Positions 25,261-34,039 of a stretch of 64,000 nucleotides of DNA are shown here, piece after piece. How positions within the stretch are numbered: position 1 is the first letter of the stretch; the number at the start of each line of letters is the position of its first letter. The notes under the pieces were generated by a model, which saw only the letters and a list, made by a program, of their open reading frames with translations, searched no databases and was not told the origin of the DNA. A program made the position numbers and the translations under genes. The stretch comes from Streptomyces vilmorinianum (GTDB taxonomy: Bacteria > Actinomycetota > Actinomycetes > Streptomycetales > Streptomycetaceae), in assembly GCF_005517195.1 (NCBI RefSeq), contig NZ_CP040244.1:372001-436000 (forward strand). The letters are read 5' to 3'.

Positions 25261-28200
25261 ATGACGCGAGCAGAGCAGCCAGACTCCGACGTCGCGCTTG
25301 TCGCAGACTCCCGGGAGCGTGCCGTACGGGCGTTGTTGCGCCATCAACCGCTGCGACGGCTGTGGAGCGCGCAGTTCGTCGGCGGGACCGGGGACGCCCT
25401 CGCCCTGCTGGTCCTGCTGCTCCTCGGATTCCAGGCCGCCGTGATCGGGGGAGCCCTCGGAGGCGGAGTCCGCGGAGCCGCGTTCGCCGTCGCCGCCGTG
25501 ATCGGCGCCCGGCTGCTGGCCTCGGTGCTGTTCGGGGCCGTCCTCCTCGGACCGCTCACCACGCTGACCGGTCCGAGCGGCCCGCTCGACCGGCGCTGGA
25601 CCATGATCGGGGCCGACGGGCTGCGGATCGCGCTCCTCGTGATCGCGCCCCTGTGGATCGACTGGACCCCGGACAAGGCCCTGGGCTTCCTCCTCGGCAC
25701 CGCCTTCGTCGTCGGCGCCGCCGAGCGGCTGTGGACCGTCGCCCGCGAGGGCGCGGCCCCCGCGCTGCTGCCCGCGCCGCCGCTGGAGGGCGCCGCCGTG
25801 CGGCCCCTGCCCGACCACCTCGACGCGCTGCGCCGGCTCTCGCTGCGGACCGGATTCCTCGCGGTTCCGACCGCGGCCGCCGTGCTGCTCGTCGCCACGC
25901 TCGTCGGCAACCTGCTCGGCACGGGCATCGAGTGGTTCTCGCTGCACCAGGCCGCCCTCGGCTCGTACGTCGCCGCCGGCCTGTTCGCCGCCTCCGTCTC
26001 CGTCCTGTCCGCCATCGAGCTGCCCGGCGGACAGACCCCGCGGCCGCGCTCGCCCCTGGAGGGCCTGCGCCGCCCCGCGGCCGAGAAGGGGCGCACCGGA
26101 GCGGTCCCGCTCCTCGTGTTCGCCTGCGCCACCGTCGCCGGAGCCGTCGCGGCCGCCGCGGCGGTCTCCGTCCTGCACGCGTACGACCTCGAGGGCGGCC
26201 CGGTCACCTTCGCGCTGCTGGTCCTCGCGCTGAGCGGAGCCACCGGCGTCGGCATCCGGACGGCCGGCTCCGTACTCACCGTGCTCTCCCGCCGCCGGCT
26301 CCTCGCCCTCGCGATCGCCCTCACCGGCGTCGCGCTGCTCGCGATGGGCCTCGTGCCGGACACAGCCACGGTCCTGTTCCTCGCCGTACTCGCCGGGTAC
26401 GCCGCCGGTGTCGCCGCCAACACCGGCCACACCCTCATCGACCAGGAGACCGAGGAGGCCCGGCGTCCCCGGGTCACCGCACACCTCCAGGCCGTCGCCC
26501 GGGTCGCCATGGCGGTCGGCGCGCTCGCCGCGCCGCTGCTCGCCGCCGCCATCGGTCCGCACCGCCTGGCCTCCGGCAGCTTCGTCTTCGCACACGGCGG
26601 CGCCGCCTTCACGCTGATGCTGGTCGGCGCGCTGCTGCTGCCCGTCGCCGCGCTCGTCCTCGCCAAGACCGACGACCGGGCCGGCGTGCCGCTGCGCCGC
26701 GATCTGCGCGACGCGCTGCGCGGCGCCGACCCCGTCCAGGCACCCGCCCCGACCGGCTTCTTCATCGCCCTGGAGGGCGGCGACGGCGCCGGCAAGTCCA
26801 CCCAGGCCGAGGCGCTCGCCGAGTGGATCCGCGCCAAGGGGCACGAGGTCGTCGTCACCCGCGAGCCGGGGGCGACCCCGATCGGCAAGCGGCTGCGCTC
26901 GATCCTGCTCGACGTGTCCTCGGCCGGGCTCTCCCACCGCGCCGAGGCGCTGCTGTACGCCGCCGACCGCGCCGAGCACGTCGACTCGCTGGTCAAGCCC
27001 GCCCTGGAACGGGGCGCGGTGGTGATCACGGACCGGTACATCGACTCCTCCGTGGCCTACCAGGGCGCCGGGCGCGACCTGTCGCCGACCGAGATCGCCC
27101 GCATCAACCGCTGGGCGACCGGCGGGCTCGTCCCGCACCTGACCGTGCTGCTCGACGTCTCGCCGGAGACCGCGCGGGAGCGGTTCACCGAGGCCCCGGA
27201 CCGTCTCGAGTCCGAGCCGCCGGAGTTCCACGCGCGCGTGCGGGCCGGTTTCCTCGCCCTGGCCGCCGGTGACCCAGGCCGCTACCTGGTCGTCGACGCC
27301 GGCCAGGAGCCGGAGGCCGTCACCACCGTCGTACGCCACCGGCTCGACCGGATGCTGCCGCTGTCCGAGGCCGAGGTGAAGGCCCAGGAGGAGGCGCGGA
27401 AGAAGGCCGAGGAGGACGCCCGGCGCCGGGCGGAGGAAGAGGCCGCCCGCAAGGCCGAGGAGGAGCGGCTGGAGCGCGAGCGCCAGGAGCAGCTCGCCCG
27501 GCTCCGTGCCGAGGAGGAGGAGCGCAAGCGCCAGGAGGAGGAAGAGGCGCGGCGCCGCGAGGCCGAACGGCAGGCTGAGGAGGCCCGTCGGCGGGCCGAG
27601 GAGGCCCGGCTGGCCGCCGAGGAGGAGCGCAAGCGCCGCGCGGCCGAGGAGAAGGCCCGCCTCGAGGAGGAGGAGCGGCGCCACAAGCAGGCCGAGGAAG
27701 AGGCCCGGCTGCGCGCGGAGGCGGAGGAGCGCCGCCTCGAGAAGCAGCGCAAGGCCGAGGAGGCCCTGCTGAGGGCGGAGGAGGCCCGGCGCCTGGCCGA
27801 GGCCGCCGCGGCGAAGGCCGCCGAGGAGGCGGCGCGGAAGGCGGCGGCGGAAGCGGCGGAGAAGGCGGCCGCGGAGAAGGTGGCGGCGGACAAGGCGGCG
27901 GCCGAGAAGGCTGCCGCGGCGAGGGCTGCCGAGGCCGCGAAGGCGGCGGAGGCCGCGAAGGCCGCGAAGGCCGCGGAGGCTGCCAGGGCCGCGGAGATGT
28001 CGGCGAACGAGATCACGATCGCGACGCCCCTGGTGAAGCCGGAGGCCATGCCCGACGACGTGACGCAGACCGTGCCGACCGTGTCGGCGAACGAGGTCAC
28101 CGTCCCCACTCCGATCGTCAAGCCGGAGGCCGTCCGGCCCGAGGAGGAGACGACCGTCCTGCCGCCGGTGCGTGACGCGGACGAGACGGCGGTGCTGCCG

Positions 28201-28434
28201 CCCGTACGGGATGCCGATCCGGTCGACCGGGTGCCGCGGGGCATCTTCCGCGACGAGCAGCCCGCGGGCGCCGACGACCGGACCCGCGAGCTGCCCCAGG
28301 TCGACGAGCAGGGCCGCCCGAAGCGCCGCTCCGACTGGGCGGAGGAGACCCCGCTCGACGACCTCCCCACCCTCGCGGACGAGCTGCTCGGCCCGCACGA
28401 CGACGAGGACGACGGGCGCCGCCGCCGCCGGTGA
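25261..28434 (+). CDS. tmk: Thymidylate kinase fused to a transporter-like membrane domain and coiled coil
   Basis: The protein is about 1057 residues in four parts. Residues 1-480 are a polytopic membrane domain of major-facilitator type. Residues 495-705 are thymidylate kinase: P-loop FFIALEGGDGAGKSTQ, VTREPGATPIGKRLRS, DRYIDSSVAYQGAGRDL. Residues 705-915 are a highly charged Glu/Arg/Lys/Ala coiled coil. The last 140 residues are acidic and contain near-repeats (VKPEA, TVLPPVRDAD/AVLPPVRDAD). The kinase converts dTMP to dTDP and is essential. The membrane fusion is known from streptomycetes, as I recall, but its purpose is not. holB follows, as in many bacteria. Confidence 0.93.
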   Translation: MTRAEQPDSDVALVADSRERAVRALLRHQPLRRLWSAQFVGGTGDALALLVLLLLGFQAAVIGGALGGGVRGAAFAVAAVIGARLLASVLFGAVLLGPLTTLTGPSGPLDRRWTMIGADGLRIALLVIAPLWIDWTPDKALGFLLGTAFVVGAAERLWTVAREGAAPALLPAPPLEGAAVRPLPDHLDALRRLSLRTGFLAVPTAAAVLLVATLVGNLLGTGIEWFSLHQAALGSYVAAGLFAASVSVLSAIELPGGQTPRPRSPLEGLRRPAAEKGRTGAVPLLVFACATVAGAVAAAAAVSVLHAYDLEGGPVTFALLVLALSGATGVGIRTAGSVLTVLSRRRLLALAIALTGVALLAMGLVPDTATVLFLAVLAGYAAGVAANTGHTLIDQETEEARRPRVTAHLQAVARVAMAVGALAAPLLAAAIGPHRLASGSFVFAHGGAAFTLMLVGALLLPVAALVLAKTDDRAGVPLRRDLRDALRGADPVQAPAPTGFFIALEGGDGAGKSTQAEALAEWIRAKGHEVVVTREPGATPIGKRLRSILLDVSSAGLSHRAEALLYAADRAEHVDSLVKPALERGAVVITDRYIDSSVAYQGAGRDLSPTEIARINRWATGGLVPHLTVLLDVSPETARERFTEAPDRLESEPPEFHARVRAGFLALAAGDPGRYLVVDAGQEPEAVTTVVRHRLDRMLPLSEAEVKAQEEARKKAEEDARRRAEEEAARKAEEERLERERQEQLARLRAEEEERKRQEEEEARRREAERQAEEARRRAEEARLAAEEERKRRAAEEKARLEEEERRHKQAEEEARLRAEAEERRLEKQRKAEEALLRAEEARRLAEAAAAKAAEEAARKAAAEAAEKAAAEKVAADKAAAEKAAAARAAEAAKAAEAAKAAKAAEAARAAEMSANEITIATPLVKPEAMPDDVTQTVPTVSANEVTVPTPIVKPEAVRPEEETTVLPPVRDADETAVLPPVRDADPVDRVPRGIFRDEQPAGADDRTRELPQVDEQGRPKRRSDWAEETPLDDLPTLADELLGPHDDEDDGRRRRR

Positions 28435-28504
28435 CAGGACCTCCTGGCGGCTGCTTGTCGGTGGGCTGCCCCACAATGGAGGGCGTACCTGAGGAGGGGC
28501 AGAC

Positions 28505-29707
28505 ATGGCCGTATGGGACGACCTGGTCGGACAGGCCCGCGTCGAGGAGCAGCTCGCCGCCGCGGCGCGGGACGCCGACGCGCTCGTGACCGACCATGCC
28601 GCCGGCCGGCCGGACCCCGAGGGGTCCAAGATGACCCACGCCTGGCTGTTCACCGGCCCTCCGGGCTCCGGCCGGGCGACGGCGGCGCGGGCGTTCGCCG
28701 CCGCGCTGCAGTGCGTGAGCCCGGACCGGGCGCTGGGCGGGGCGCCGGGGTGCGGGTTCTGCGACGGCTGTCACACCGCGCTCGTCGGGACGCACGCCGA
28801 TGTGGAGGTCGTCCGCACGGACCTGCTCTCCATCGGTGTGAAGGAGACCCGTGAGCTCGTACGGCGCGCCCAGCTGTCGCCCGCCGGCGGCCGCTGGCAG
28901 GTGATCGTCCTGGAGGACGCCGACCGGCTCACCGAGGGCGCGGGGAACGTCCTCCTGAAGGCGGTCGAGGAGCCCGCGCCGCGCACGGTGTGGCTGCTGT
29001 GCGCGCCGTCCCTGGAGGACGTGCTGCCCACCATCCGCTCCCGCTGCCGCCACCTGACGCTGCGCACGCCCCCGGTCGACGCCGTCGCCGACGTGCTCGT
29101 ACGCCGGGACGGCATCGAGCCCCAGGTCGCCGCGGCGGCCGCCCGGGCCACCCAGGGCCACATCGACCGCGCCCGCCGGCTGGCCACCGACGAGCGGGCC
29201 CGGGCCCGCCGGGACGTCGTCCTCAAGCTGCCGCTGCGGGTCGGGGACATCGGCGGCTGCCTCAAGGCGGCCCAGGAGCTGATCGACGCGGCGGGCGAGG
29301 ACGCCAAGCAGGTCGCCGAGGAGATCGACACCAAGGAGACCGACGAGCTCAGGGCCGCGCTCGGCGGGGGCCAGGGCTCGCGGATGCCGCGCGGCACGGC
29401 CGGCGCGATGAAGGAGCTCGAGGAGCGGCAGAAGCGCCGCAAGACGCGTACGCAGCGCGACAGCCTGGACCTCGCGCTCACCGACCTCACCGGGTTCTAC
29501 CGCGATGTGCTGGCCCTGCAGCTGCGGGCGCGGACGCCGATCGCCAACGAGGACGTACGGGACGCCGTCGAGCGGATCGCCCGGGACACCGCCCCGGAGC
29601 GGACCCTGCGCCGGATAGAGGCGGTGCTCGCCTGCCGGGAAGCGCTGGACCGCAACGTCGCCCCGCTGCTCGCCGTGGAGGCGATGACCATGGCCCTACG
29701 AGACTGA
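28505..29707 (+). CDS. holB: DNA polymerase III delta prime subunit
   Basis: The protein is about 400 residues of AAA+ clamp-loader type. The Walker A-like segment FTGPPGSGRATAARAFAAAL has Arg where an active ATPase has Lys, as expected for the non-hydrolysing delta prime. The Cys knuckle CGFCDGC follows, then VIVLEDADRLTEGAGNVLLKAVEEP and TIRSRCRHL (SRC motif, the arginine finger for the neighbouring subunit). It has the usual C-terminal helical collar. ATG 28505 is preceded by GAGGAGGGG. Confidence 0.93.
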   Translation: MAVWDDLVGQARVEEQLAAAARDADALVTDHAAGRPDPEGSKMTHAWLFTGPPGSGRATAARAFAAALQCVSPDRALGGAPGCGFCDGCHTALVGTHADVEVVRTDLLSIGVKETRELVRRAQLSPAGGRWQVIVLEDADRLTEGAGNVLLKAVEEPAPRTVWLLCAPSLEDVLPTIRSRCRHLTLRTPPVDAVADVLVRRDGIEPQVAAAAARATQGHIDRARRLATDERARARRDVVLKLPLRVGDIGGCLKAAQELIDAAGEDAKQVAEEIDTKETDELRAALGGGQGSRMPRGTAGAMKELEERQKRRKTRTQRDSLDLALTDLTGFYRDVLALQLRARTPIANEDVRDAVERIARDTAPERTLRRIEAVLACREALDRNVAPLLAVEAMTMALRD

Positions 29708-29745
29708 TTGGACACGGTCCGTACCCGTACGGATACCCTCCGGAC

Positions 29746-31308
29746 ATGGACTCCAGGCGCTTGCTCCGTACGTCCGCCACGGCCCTCGCGGTCGCCGGGC
29801 TGATCCTCTCCGGCTGCACGGGCGGGAGCGACGCCGCCGCCCCTGCCGGGCCCTCCTCCGCGACGTCGCCGTCGGGGGCCGCGACGGCCGCGACGCCCGA
29901 TCCCGCGCTGCGGACCTACTACGGGCAGAAGCCGGCCTGGCGCGACTGCGGCGTGCCGAGGTTCCAGTGCGCCACGCTCCGCGCCCCGCTCGACTACGCG
30001 AAGCCGGAGGCCGGGGAGATCAAGCTGGCCGTCTCCCGGGTCGCGGCCACCGGCCCGGGCAAGCGCCTCGGCTCGCTCCTGGTCAACCCCGGCGGCCCCG
30101 GCGGCTCCGCCGTCGGCTACCTCCAGGGGTACGCGGGCATCGGCTACCCCGCCCCCGTGCGCGCCCAGTACGACATGGTCGCCGTCGACCCGCGCGGGGT
30201 GGCCCGCAGCGAGCCCGTCGACTGTCTGACGGGCCCGCAGATGGACACGTACACCCAGGTCGACCAGACGCCCGACGACGCCGCCGAGACCGGCGCCCTC
30301 GCCGCCTCCTTCATGAGCTTCGCGGCCGGCTGCGAGAAGCGATCCGGCGCGATCCTTCCCCATGTCTCGACGGTGGACACGGCCCGGGACATGGACATCG
30401 TGCGGGCCGTGCTCGGCGACGAGAAGCTGACGTACGTCGGGGCCTCGTACGGCACCTTCCTCGGCGCGACCTACGCCGAGCTGTTCCCCGCCCGAGTCGG
30501 CCGGCTGGTCCTGGACGGGGCGATGGACCCCTCGCTGCCCGCGGTCGACCTCAACCGTGACCAGACCGCCGGCTTCGAGACCGCCTTCCGGGCGTTCGCG
30601 GCCGACTGCGTCACGAAGCCCGACTGCCCGCTCGGCACGAAGTCCGTCGCCGCGGCCTCCGACAACCTGAAGGCCTTCTTCCGCGCGGTCGACGCCGATC
30701 CCGTGCCGACGGGCGAGAGCCGCGCGCTGGGAGAGTCCCTGGCCACGACCGGGGTGATCGCCGCGATGTACGACGAGGGGGCCTGGCCGCAGCTGCGCGA
30801 GGCGCTGACCCGGGCGATCGGCGGCGAGGGCTCGGGCCTGCTCGCCCTGGCCGACAGCTACTACGAGCGCGAGCCGGACGGCTCGTACGCGAACCTGATG
30901 TTCGCCAACGCCGCCGTGAACTGCCTGGACCTCCCGGCGTCCTTCGCCGGCCCCGCGGACGCCGCGAAGGCGGTCCCGTCCTTCGAGAAGGCGTCCCCCG
31001 TCTTCGGCGAGGGCCTCGCCTGGGCCGCCCTGAACTGCACCTACTGGCCCACCCCCGCGACCGGCCGCCCCCACCGCATCACCGCCGACGGCGCGGCCCC
31101 GATCGTCGTCGTCGGCACGACCCGCGACCCGGCCACCCCCTACAAGTGGGCCCAGTCCCTCGCGGACCAGCTGTCCTCCGGCTCCCTGCTCACGTACGAG
31201 GGCGACGGCCACACGGCGTACGGCCGCGGCAGCGACTGCATCGACACCGCGATCAACACCTACCTGCTCGACGGCACCGTCCCGAAGGACGGCAAGCGCT
31301 GCACGTGA
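29746..31308 (+). CDS. Secreted tripeptidyl aminopeptidase-like alpha/beta-hydrolase lipoprotein
   Basis: The protein is about 520 residues. MDSRRLLRTSATALAVAGLILSGC is a lipoprotein signal with lipobox ILSGC. A Ser/Ala/Pro linker leads to an alpha/beta-hydrolase: LVNPGGPGGSAVGYL (oxyanion region), nucleophile elbow YVGASYGTFLGATYA, and the C-terminal TAP domain with VVGTTRDPATPY (Asp) and YEGDGHTAYG (His). Two Cys pairs probably form disulphides outside the cell. It removes N-terminal tripeptides or short peptides from extracellular proteins. The start follows holB by 38 bp. Confidence 0.9.
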   Translation: MDSRRLLRTSATALAVAGLILSGCTGGSDAAAPAGPSSATSPSGAATAATPDPALRTYYGQKPAWRDCGVPRFQCATLRAPLDYAKPEAGEIKLAVSRVAATGPGKRLGSLLVNPGGPGGSAVGYLQGYAGIGYPAPVRAQYDMVAVDPRGVARSEPVDCLTGPQMDTYTQVDQTPDDAAETGALAASFMSFAAGCEKRSGAILPHVSTVDTARDMDIVRAVLGDEKLTYVGASYGTFLGATYAELFPARVGRLVLDGAMDPSLPAVDLNRDQTAGFETAFRAFAADCVTKPDCPLGTKSVAAASDNLKAFFRAVDADPVPTGESRALGESLATTGVIAAMYDEGAWPQLREALTRAIGGEGSGLLALADSYYEREPDGSYANLMFANAAVNCLDLPASFAGPADAAKAVPSFEKASPVFGEGLAWAALNCTYWPTPATGRPHRITADGAAPIVVVGTTRDPATPYKWAQSLADQLSSGSLLTYEGDGHTAYGRGSDCIDTAINTYLLDGTVPKDGKRCT

Positions 31309-31360
31309 GGGGTGGCGTGGGCCACGCGGAGGGTGGTCGGGAGCACCCCGGGAAACTGTG

Positions 31361-31366
31361 TAGACT
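31361..31366 (+). promoter_or_regulatory. Possible -10 element of the tRNA-Thr promoter
   Basis: TAGACT at 31361-31366, 40 bp before the tRNA, fits the Streptomyces TAgrcT pattern. No clear -35 is seen 16-18 bp upstream, so this is tentative. Confidence 0.3.
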
Positions 31367-31405
31367 TGGCGTCGCTGCTGCACCCACCATGGGGAAGCAC
31401 GGCGT

Positions 31406-31482
31406 GCCGCCTTAGCTCAGTTGGCCAGAGCAACGCACTCGTAATGCGTAGGTCTCGGGTTCGAATCCCGAAGGCGGCTCCA
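31406..31482 (+). tRNA. tRNA-Thr(CGT)
   Basis: Full cloverleaf by eye: acceptor GCCGCCT pairs with AGGCGGC (31472-31478), D-arm TTAGCTCAGTTGGCCAGAGC, anticodon stem ACGCA/TGCGT around loop CTCGTAA with anticodon CGT at 31440-31442, and T-arm GGGTTCGAATCCC. The CCA end appears to be encoded (31480-31482). It decodes ACG. Confidence 0.96.
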
Positions 31483-31485
31483 CAG

Positions 31486-31520
31486 GAAAGCGCAGGTCAC
31501 TCCAAGTGACGTGCGCTTTC
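31486..31520 (+). terminator. Terminator after tRNA-Thr
   Basis: Two-part hairpin: GAAAGCGCA with TGCGCTTTC outside and GTCAC with GTGAC inside a TCCAA loop, followed by a T-rich stretch (TTCGTTTTC). It starts 4 bp past the tRNA. Confidence 0.85.
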
Positions 31521-31684
31521 TTCGTTTTCGGGCTGTGGGGTCGACTCCTCGGTGGAGATGTCGGCGGACGGCCCCACTCCGGTCGATCGTGCGAGGGGCC
31601 GGGCCGACTTCTCGTGGACCGGCGGCCACGGGCCTGCCGGACGAACGGCTCTGGCGCAGATGCGCAGGGTGTCGCGAGGCGGGT

Positions 31685-32287
31685 TCAGCGCCGGCTCTCG
31701 GGGCGGGGTTCTCGTAGCGCCGAGTGGGCGAGGCGGAGGAGGCCCGTTCGCATGCGCTGTTCGCCGAGTTCGGGCAGGAGCGCGGCCACGTGGTCGGCGG
31801 CCAGCGGAGCGAGCAGGGCGTGGGCGGCGTGGTCCGGGTCGGGTGTGGTCGCGAGCAGGATCGCCATGTGGCGGTGCCAGAACCGGTAGGCCCCGATCCG
31901 GTATCGGGCGCCGGGAGTGGCGGTCTCCGACATGCGGACCAGGGCGAGATGCCCGAGCAGGTAGTCGAAGTAGGCGTTGAGGAAAGCGGCGAGGCGCTCA
32001 TCGGGCGGTGCTCCGGGGCCCAGGGGAGGCGGTCCGTGCAGGATCGCCTCCTGCAGCGTCTGCTCGCGGGCGTCCAGCAGTGCTGAGCCCAGTCCGGACT
32101 TGTCGCCGAAGCGGCGGAAGAGGGTTCCTTTGCCGACGCCGGCCGCCGCGGCCACCTGATCCATGGTTACCGCCTCAACGCCGTGTTCGGCGAAGAGCCG
32201 AGCCGCCGCCTCCAGTACGGCGGCCCGATTGCGTGCCGCGTCCGCGCGTTCTTTGGGGGGCGTCGTCCGCAGTAGCTCCAACGGCAT
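31685..32287 (-). CDS. TetR family transcriptional regulator
   Basis: The protein is about 200 residues. The N-terminal HTH is VLEAAARLFAEHGVEAVTMDQVAAAAGVGKGTLFRRFGDKSGL. The C-terminal domain resembles that of many Streptomyces TetR proteins (LALVRMSETATPGARYRIGAYRFWH). ATG 32287 is preferred because a GTG at 32326 would place an operator-like dyad inside the coding region; that longer form cannot be excluded. It is divergent from the rhodanese gene and probably represses it and itself through the two dyads at 32297 and 32331. Confidence 0.9.
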   Translation of the reverse strand: MPLELLRTTPPKERADAARNRAAVLEAAARLFAEHGVEAVTMDQVAAAAGVGKGTLFRRFGDKSGLGSALLDAREQTLQEAILHGPPPLGPGAPPDERLAAFLNAYFDYLLGHLALVRMSETATPGARYRIGAYRFWHRHMAILLATTPDPDHAAHALLAPLAADHVAALLPELGEQRMRTGLLRLAHSALREPRPESRR

Positions 32288-32296
32288 TGCAGAACC

Positions 32297-32342
32297 GGAC
32301 TGCGGTCCGTTACTGTCTTGAGTCACAAGAGGACTGTAGTCC
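32297..32342. promoter_or_regulatory. Twin operator-like dyads between TetR and rhodanese genes
   Basis: GGACTGCGGTCC at 32297-32308 and GGACTGTAGTCC at 32331-32342 share the symmetric frame GGACTNNNGTCC with centres 34 bp apart. They lie in the only shared promoter region of the divergent pair, so they are the likely binding sites of the TetR protein. Confidence 0.7.
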
Positions 32343-32363
32343 GATTCTCTCGGAGGTAGTGAC

Positions 32364-32690
32364 ATGACCGCACTCATCACCCGCGACGAGCTGAAGGCTG
32401 CGATCGCAGCCGGCGCCGTGACCGTCGTCGACACGCTCGGCGGGGCCTACTACACCCAGCAGCACCTGCCCGGCGCGCTCGCCCTGGCCCCGGCCGACGT
32501 CGACACCCAGGCGTCCGTCCTGCTCCCTGACCGCGACGCCGCGATCGTCACCTACTGCTCCAACCCGGCGTGCTCCAACAGCAGTCAGGTCGCCGAGCGG
32601 CTCGCCGCCCTCGGCTACGGCAACGTGCGCAAGTACCGTGAGGGCATCCAGGACTGGGTCGAGGCCGGCCTCGAAGTCGAAGCGGGCTGA
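32364..32690 (+). CDS. Rhodanese-like domain protein
   Basis: This is a 108-residue single-domain protein. VTVVDTLGGAYYTQQHLPGALAL is the N-terminal rhodanese segment and IVTYCSNPACSNSSQVAERL contains the active-site loop, with Cys at the first position of CSNPACS as the likely persulfide nucleophile. It would move sulfane sulfur or reduce a thiol-linked group in the cytoplasm. ATG 32364 has CGGAGG at 32351-32356. Control by the divergent TetR gene suggests induction by a small molecule. Confidence 0.87.
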   Translation: MTALITRDELKAAIAAGAVTVVDTLGGAYYTQQHLPGALALAPADVDTQASVLLPDRDAAIVTYCSNPACSNSSQVAERLAALGYGNVRKYREGIQDWVEAGLEVEAG

Positions 32691-32764
32691 CCGGTTTCGC
32701 GCGCGCCGGCGGGTGGGGGGAGCGTCCGGCCGGCCGCCGGCCGCTTTGGGCTCCGCGGGGTTGG

Positions 32765-33938
32765 TCAGAACACGGGCAGGGCCGTGAGTGACGGGCCGTC
32801 CAGGAGGAAGACGCGGTTCGCGTCGCCCGTGATCCAGTAGAGGTCGGGGGTCTTGGTGATCGGGAAGACCCACGGCGGGCGGCCCTGCGGGGAGAGGTCG
32901 ATGACGTCGATGCCGCCTTGCTTCTCGTTGACCGCCACCGACCAGAGGCCGTTGCCCTGGACCACGAGGGGGCTGGGCGGGTCGCATTCGAAGAGGCCGG
33001 TGTAGGGCCAGTCGGTCGGCTTGCCGTTGCGGAGGTCGAGACGGAAGGGGAAACCGAGGCTGTGCTCGCGGGTGGTGATGTCGTGCGCGATCAGTCCGTG
33101 CCGCCAGGCGCGTTCGGCGCCCCGGGGCGGGGCGGACGACTGGATGATCTGGTCCGGCAGGGGCCGCGACGCCGGGTCCGGGGCGAGGCACGCGCCGATC
33201 AGCGGCTGGAGCGGGGGCGGCACGCGGTCCAGGCGCGGCGCGCCGTGGACGACCTCGTACTGCACGGCGGCGACGTACGAACCCTCGTACGCGTGCCGGC
33301 CGCTCGCCGCGTACACGAGGACGGCGCCCAGGGAGAAGACGTCGGCCGGCGGGCCGACGCGCCGGCCGAGGACCTGCTGGATCTCCCAGAGCTTCCTGCC
33401 CGAACGGGCGCCGACGGCCGGCAGGAACCACGTCTGGTCCTTGTGGAAGCCGGTCTTCTCGTGGGGGCCCCGGCCTGCTGCCAGATAAGGCCGGCGGTGG
33501 TGAGCAGCACGGCGGCGGGGGACACGCCCGCGTGCGTCACGCCGTGGGCATGGGCGGTGGCCAGCGTCTGGGCGAGGGCGGCGCCCAGGGCCCGGACGAC
33601 CGGCTCGGGCAGGGGACCGCCGTGGGCCCGCAGGGCCGTGGGGAGCGGGAGGGCGGGGACGTACGGCGTCGTGCACCAGGGTTGGGCCGCCGTGCCGCCG
33701 ACCTCCTCGACCGGCAGGAACCCCGGTATCGAGAGCCGACGGGCGCCCTCTGCCTCGATGGCCAGCGGGTCGGGTCGGCGCCGGGGCGCGGGAGGCGGGC
33801 GAGGAACGTGCGGTCGCCGTCGGCGCCGCGGGCGATGAAGCGGCCTTCGGGAACGGCCTGTTCGGACTCCGGGTCGAGCCGGGCCAGGGTGATGTGGGGC
33901 CCGGTCCGTGGGGGGTCGTCATGGCGCAGCCGTTCCAC
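32765..33938 (-). pseudogene. Frameshifted serine/threonine pseudokinase-like gene
   Basis: Three consecutive frame segments together read as one protein of about 390 residues. From GTG 33938: MERLRHDDPPRTGPHITLA… to PGADPTR; then, after loss of one base near 33760, LAIEAEGARRLSIPGFLPVEEVGG… to HAHGVTHAGVSPAAVLLTT; then, after a second one-base loss in a C-run near 33463-33467, HEKTGFHKDQTWFLP to the end. The order matches a protein kinase N-lobe, catalytic loop and C-lobe (GPPADVFSLGAVLVYAASG, CLAPDPASRPLP), then a beta-propeller-like tail. The catalytic loop reads HAG instead of HRD, so even the intact form would lack the catalytic Asp. Both shifts lie in G/C runs, so assembly error is possible. 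Confidence 0.75.
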
Positions 33939-34039
33939 GCGCGATCTCCCCCCGGGGCTGTGATGAGCGAGGTCGAGCCTACTCACGTGCCGGTTCGGGG
34001 ACGGAGGCAGGTGGCGCGGCGGTCACGGCTCGTCCTCGA

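Noticed and set aside
21670-28653. A 2,327-codon open frame on the minus strand opposite topA and tmk
   Set aside because: It is the mirror of GC-biased codons in two certain genes. Its text is low-complexity Arg/Leu/Gly with no domain, and it crosses an intergenic terminator.
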